Source: Bacillota bacterium (GTDB lineage: Bacteria > Bacillota > Bacilli > Desulfuribacillales > Desulfuribacillaceae). From it: 42,727 nucleotides of DNA. Below the pieces are notes generated by a model, which saw only the letters and a program-made list of their open reading frames with translations, made no database searches and had not been told where the DNA came from. A program made the position numbers and the translations under genes. Shown here piece after piece: positions 39,791-42,727 of this stretch (positions are counted from its first letter, which is position 1; each line of letters opens with the position of its first letter). Location: contig JAEWFW010000023.1 in the NCBI GenBank assembly GCA_023388635.1, positions 1-42,727 on the forward strand. Direction: 5' to 3'.

Positions 39791-41023
39791 ATGCGCAAAG
39801 AAACATCCATGACGCATAAAACAAATGCACTGAAAGTCATGACGATTGTCGGCACACGCCCAGAAATCATTAAATTGAGTCGCGTCATCGACAAACTCGA
39901 TCGCTATACTGACCATGTGCTCGTCCATACAGGTCAGAATTTCGATTACGAATTAAATGAAATTTTCTTTGATAATATGGGTATTCGTAAGCCACAACAC
40001 TATTTGAATTGCGCCGGCAAAACGGCAATTGAAACGATTGCCGACATTCTTGTTAAAACCGACGTGCTGTTGGACAGCGAAAAGCCCGATGCACTCCTGC
40101 TGTATGGAGATACGAACAGTTGCCTGTCGGCGATTGCAGCCAAGCGCAAAAAAATACCGATTTTTCATATGGAAGCCGGAAACCGCTGTTTTGACCAACG
40201 TGTTCCCGAAGAAATCAACCGCAAAATCGTCGACCATCTGAGCGATATCAATATGCCAATTTCCGAACATGCACGCCGATACCTGCTGCGAGAAGGGATT
40301 CCTGGAGAGACAATTATCAAAGTCGGTTCGTCGATGAAAGAAGTGCTCGAGTTTCACAAACAATCAATTGCTGATTCCGACGTACTTGACAGGCTTTCCT
40401 TAGAACCACGTGAATATTTCGTCGTTAGTGCCCATCGAGAAGAGAATATCGATTCCGACAAAAACTTTGCTGCACTGCTTGAGACACTGGAAGCGATCAG
40501 CCGCAAATACAACAAAACAATCATCGTCTCTACCCACCCACGGACGATGAAAAAATTAAATATGAGTATTAACGATCAAGCAACATCAACCGTAACCAAT
40601 CCAGATTATACTCTCAATTATCATAGCATTAACAATCCTCATCATACTCGGGCCTCAAAAATCCAATGGTTAAAACCGTTGGGATTCTTTGACTATATTA
40701 AGCTGCAGATGAACGCATTTTGTGTGATATCTGATAGCGGAACGATTACCGAGGAAGCCTCGCTATTGTCGTTTCCCGCTATTACGATCCGTAACGTCCA
40801 TGAACGACCGGAAGGGATGGATGAAGGTGTATTGATTCTGTCGGGCATCAAGCAAGACCGCGTTCTGCAAGCAATCGATATCACCACTAAACAAAACCTC
40901 TGTGGCGCTGATCAACGAATAGTTTCCGACTATGATATCGACAACTTGTCAGACAAAGTTGTCAAAATCATTCTTAGCTACACTGATTACATCAAACGAA
41001 CAGTCTGGAGAGAAGAGGAATGA
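39791..41023 (+). CDS. fnlC: UDP-GlcNAc 2-epimerase family (FnlC/CapG/WbjD type)
   Basis: This GT-B-fold epimerase of about 410 residues has KVMTIVGTRPEIIKLSRVID, the nucleotide-binding ALLLYGDTNSCLSA and HMEAGNRCFDQRVPEEINR in the N-terminal half, and ISDSGTITEEASLLSFPAITIR in the C-terminal half. It inverts C2 at the last step of N-acetyl-6-deoxy-L-hexose synthesis. Between the STHPRTMKK motif and the WLKPLGFFDYIKLQM motif lies an insert of about 20 residues (DQATSTVTNPDYTLNYHS region) that seems longer than usual. GGAGG lies eight bases upstream of the ATG at 39791. It overlaps the next open frame by four bases. Confidence 0.9.
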   Translation: MRKETSMTHKTNALKVMTIVGTRPEIIKLSRVIDKLDRYTDHVLVHTGQNFDYELNEIFFDNMGIRKPQHYLNCAGKTAIETIADILVKTDVLLDSEKPDALLLYGDTNSCLSAIAAKRKKIPIFHMEAGNRCFDQRVPEEINRKIVDHLSDINMPISEHARRYLLREGIPGETIIKVGSSMKEVLEFHKQSIADSDVLDRLSLEPREYFVVSAHREENIDSDKNFAALLETLEAISRKYNKTIIVSTHPRTMKKLNMSINDQATSTVTNPDYTLNYHSINNPHHTRASKIQWLKPLGFFDYIKLQMNAFCVISDSGTITEEASLLSFPAITIRNVHERPEGMDEGVLILSGIKQDRVLQAIDITTKQNLCGADQRIVSDYDIDNLSDKVVKIILSYTDYIKRTVWREEE

Positions 41024-41025
41024 CG

Positions 41026-41889
41026 ATGACAAAAAAGAAAATTTTAGTTCTGGGATCAACCGGTATGGCTGGGCACGTGATCACAACATTTTTTGAAGAA
41101 ACGGAACGATATGAAGTCCATAACCTCGCCCACAGATATCCTTTGAATGAACGCTCCGTTCTGCTTGATGTCACTGACTTCACCGAGTTTGACAAGTATT
41201 TAGACGATCTACTGCCGGATGTGATTATCAACTGCATTGGTGTTCTCAACCAATTTGCGGAAAATTATCAGGACAAAGCGATATTGCTCAATTCCTATTT
41301 GCCGCATTTTTTGCAACAAAAATACCGAGACGCAGACACAAAGGTCATCCATCTCAGTACTGATTGTGTGTTTTCCGGTAAATCCGGTTCCTATACGGAA
41401 GCTGCCTTTCGTGACGGCGACACTTTCTATGACCGCACGAAAGCTCTCGGGGAAATCTATGACAATCGCAATCTGACATTCCGCACATCGATTATCGGTC
41501 CTGATATCAATCCCGACGGAATCGGTTTATTCCATTGGTTTATGAACACACATGGAGCGATCAACGGTTACTTAAACGCCATATGGACAGGAATTACGAC
41601 CATCGAACTGGCGAAAGCAATCGACAAAGCAATTACAGTTGATCTCTCCGGACTCTATCATCTCGTCCCCGGTCGACCAATTAACAAATATGATTTGTTA
41701 CTGCTGTTTCAAAAAACCTTCCAAAGGCAAGCAATCGACATCCAGCGCTATAATAACCAATACCTAGACAAGAGTCTGGTTAATACCCGCACTGATTTCC
41801 ATTATACAATACCGACATACCAAGCGATGATTGCAGCAATGAAAGATTGGATCGTTAGACATCCTGTATTATACAGACATTATGTTTAA
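41026..41889 (+). CDS. RmlD-like NAD(P)-dependent 4-ketosugar reductase
   Basis: This is a 287-residue reductase of the dTDP-4-dehydrorhamnose reductase (RmlD) type. GSTGMAGHVITTFF is the cofactor motif, VIHLSTDCVFSGKSGSYTE and YDRTKALGE hold the catalytic Ser/Thr, Tyr and Lys, and LYHLVPGRPINKYDLL matches the C-terminal region. It should reduce the 4-keto sugar made by the FnlA-type enzyme. CapF/WbjC enzymes, which lead to UDP-L-FucNAc, are about 370 residues with a C-terminal cupin domain. That domain is absent here, which favours UDP-L-QuiNAc or a related epimer. The start at 41026 fits AGAGGA six bases upstream. Confidence 0.85.
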   Translation: MTKKKILVLGSTGMAGHVITTFFEETERYEVHNLAHRYPLNERSVLLDVTDFTEFDKYLDDLLPDVIINCIGVLNQFAENYQDKAILLNSYLPHFLQQKYRDADTKVIHLSTDCVFSGKSGSYTEAAFRDGDTFYDRTKALGEIYDNRNLTFRTSIIGPDINPDGIGLFHWFMNTHGAINGYLNAIWTGITTIELAKAIDKAITVDLSGLYHLVPGRPINKYDLLLLFQKTFQRQAIDIQRYNNQYLDKSLVNTRTDFHYTIPTYQAMIAAMKDWIVRHPVLYRHYV

Positions 41890-41934
41890 CTGCTATTACG
41901 TTTACAGACATTACACTTAACTTCCATTTTGTTT
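41873..41934. repeat. 31-bp tandem duplication at the RmlD-like gene 3' end
   Basis: Copies at 41873-41903 and 41904-41934 abut exactly and match at 24 of 31 positions. The first ends the gene (YRHYV and stop). The second, in its own frame, would read YRHYT and a stop, so the terminal peptide and stop position are both kept. It lies at the convergent junction with the Cache-domain gene. Confidence 0.8.
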
Positions 41935-42727
41935 AGTTAATCAATTCTCCGACAATCACGGACCATCCCATACCGCGATAAGCATTGTAGCCCTTCGTCA
42001 GACAATAGGCATAAATTTTTTCATCGTTGCCGGAATCCTTTTCAATCGTATAGCCTATGGTATCGCCTGACTTGATGTTCTTAACAGCTTGTAAGTGGCT
42101 CAAGTCTTTTGATAAAATGCCCGAACGATCTCGGGAAGCGATGACAACACCTTGACTATTTATCACATACAACTCAGTTTTTTCATCGACCTTCACAGAA
42201 TCAATGATATCGTATATATATTTCCAGTTAAAACGCGTCGTAAATACACCGATGACTTTGCCTTTTTCATCTCGTACAGGACAAGAGTAATTCATCGCAT
42301 AGCCATTCATCATTTTCGAGTAATACATATCGTTGATATACACACGATTGTTCTTGGTCGTTTCCACAAACCAATCTCTGTCAGCGACATTTTGACCGAC
42401 TAAATGCTTATTGGCTCCGGTGGCAATCACGTTGCCGGCGAGATCGACGACAAACATGTCGTAATAAACTTCATAAATTTCCACGATATTTTTCATGAAT
42501 TTCGTCGCTTGTGCGGCACAATCAGGACAATCAGGTTTTTTCAGACATTCAATGACCGCATCAAACGTAGCCCATGCCTGCACATCACAGTTTCGTTCAA
42601 ACAAATTGCGGTCGATCTTATCGATCGTGTCAAAAGCGACATCGACTGTTCTGACGGCGATAACCTCATTGGCTTTTTGTTGAATATTATGGACAATGTT
42701 GTAACTCTCTTTGTTTGTCGTCAAACT
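41933..42727 (-). CDS. Cache-domain sensor protein (partial, 5' end outside window)
   Basis: The visible 264 or so C-terminal residues form a double Cache (dCACHE) sensor: YEVYYDMFVVDLAGNVIATG, DRDWFVETTKNN, YSCPVRDEKGKVIGVF and YVINSQGVVIASRDRSG. An N-terminal helix with a CPDCAAQA cysteine pair precedes it. The frame is open to the window edge, so the start and any upstream signalling domain lie outside. Odd for a chemoreceptor-like Cache is that the protein ends just after the sensor, at GWSVIVGELIN, without a membrane helix or HAMP domain. Any output domain must be N-terminal or absent. Confidence 0.8.
   Translation of the reverse strand, partial: SLTTNKESYNIVHNIQQKANEVIAVRTVDVAFDTIDKIDRNLFERNCDVQAWATFDAVIECLKKPDCPDCAAQATKFMKNIVEIYEVYYDMFVVDLAGNVIATGANKHLVGQNVADRDWFVETTKNNRVYINDMYYSKMMNGYAMNYSCPVRDEKGKVIGVFTTRFNWKYIYDIIDSVKVDEKTELYVINSQGVVIASRDRSGILSKDLSHLQAVKNIKSGDTIGYTIEKDSGNDEKIYAYCLTKGYNAYRGMGWSVIVGELIN

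Noticed and set aside
41026..41889. CapF/WbjC (UDP-L-FucNAc) reductase
   Set aside because: It lacks the C-terminal cupin part and is about 80 residues too short.

Overview
The window looks like chromosome from a motile, surface-layered member of the Bacillota (Firmicutes). The evidence is purine-rich Shine-Dalgarno sequences before almost every gene, frequent GTG and TTG starts, SLH-domain and lipobox surface proteins, an FMN riboswitch before an ECF-type RibU, a MocR-type PdxR divergent from pdxK, PadR/HAAS and YhfC/DUF3887 pairs, and a FlxA-like protein with a sigma-28-like promoter. I cannot decide between a Negativicutes and a Bacilli/Paenibacillus-type host. No rRNA, tRNA, CRISPR array, prophage or intact transposon is visible.

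Layout. 0.1-3.0 kb: two surface proteins sharing a cyclophilin-like domain (one with SLH anchors, one a lipoprotein), then an acetyltransferase and a flavodoxin-type oxidoreductase gene broken by an in-frame stop, divergent from a LysR regulator (3.3-4.2 kb). 4.5-12.7 kb: a cyclic-di-GMP block with a PAS-GGDEF-HD-GYP protein behind a long possibly structured leader, a three-gene operon of a V4R sensor and two GGDEF proteins, a YhfC/DUF3887 pair, and a Cys-rich-sensor GGDEF gene with a palindrome over its -10 box. 12.7-20 kb: a half-length AI-2E-type membrane protein with a zinc ribbon, an FAD oxidoreductase, riboswitch-controlled ribU, a DMT exporter, an ECF sigma factor lacking region 4, pdxR/pdxK and a DUF5658 protein. 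20-24.5 kb: panE, a ygbA-like gene, two uncharacterised proteins and msrAB. 24.5-31.6 kb: a PTS-EIIC/EAL fusion in an operon with tag, a HAAS/PadR pair with a 13-bp palindromic operator, an AbrB/RelE toxin-antitoxin pair and a lipoprotein carbonic anhydrase. 31.6-36.1 kb: a two-component system, a secreted protein and a FlxA-like protein. 36.3-41.9 kb: a five-gene glycan operon (GT2, FkbM methyltransferase and three enzymes for a UDP-2-acetamido-2,6-dideoxy-L-hexose). The right edge cuts a Cache-domain protein.

How it fits together. Most genes sense conditions at the envelope (PAS, V4R, Cache, EIIC, HAMP and Cys-rich domains) and feed cyclic-di-GMP turnover, surface structure or glycosylation. 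None of the four GGDEF proteins has the RxxD inhibitory site.

The most unusual signal is a recurring one: at four separate gene 3' ends (24.5, 28.3, 37.45 and 41.9 kb) the last codons, the stop codon and flanking DNA are present as two to four degenerate tandem copies, in three cases with the extra copy still spelling nearly the same C-terminus. Other items to follow up are the leaders at 4.5 and 36.3 kb, a motif shared upstream of two genes near the two-component system, and the sigma fragment ending in a long palindrome.
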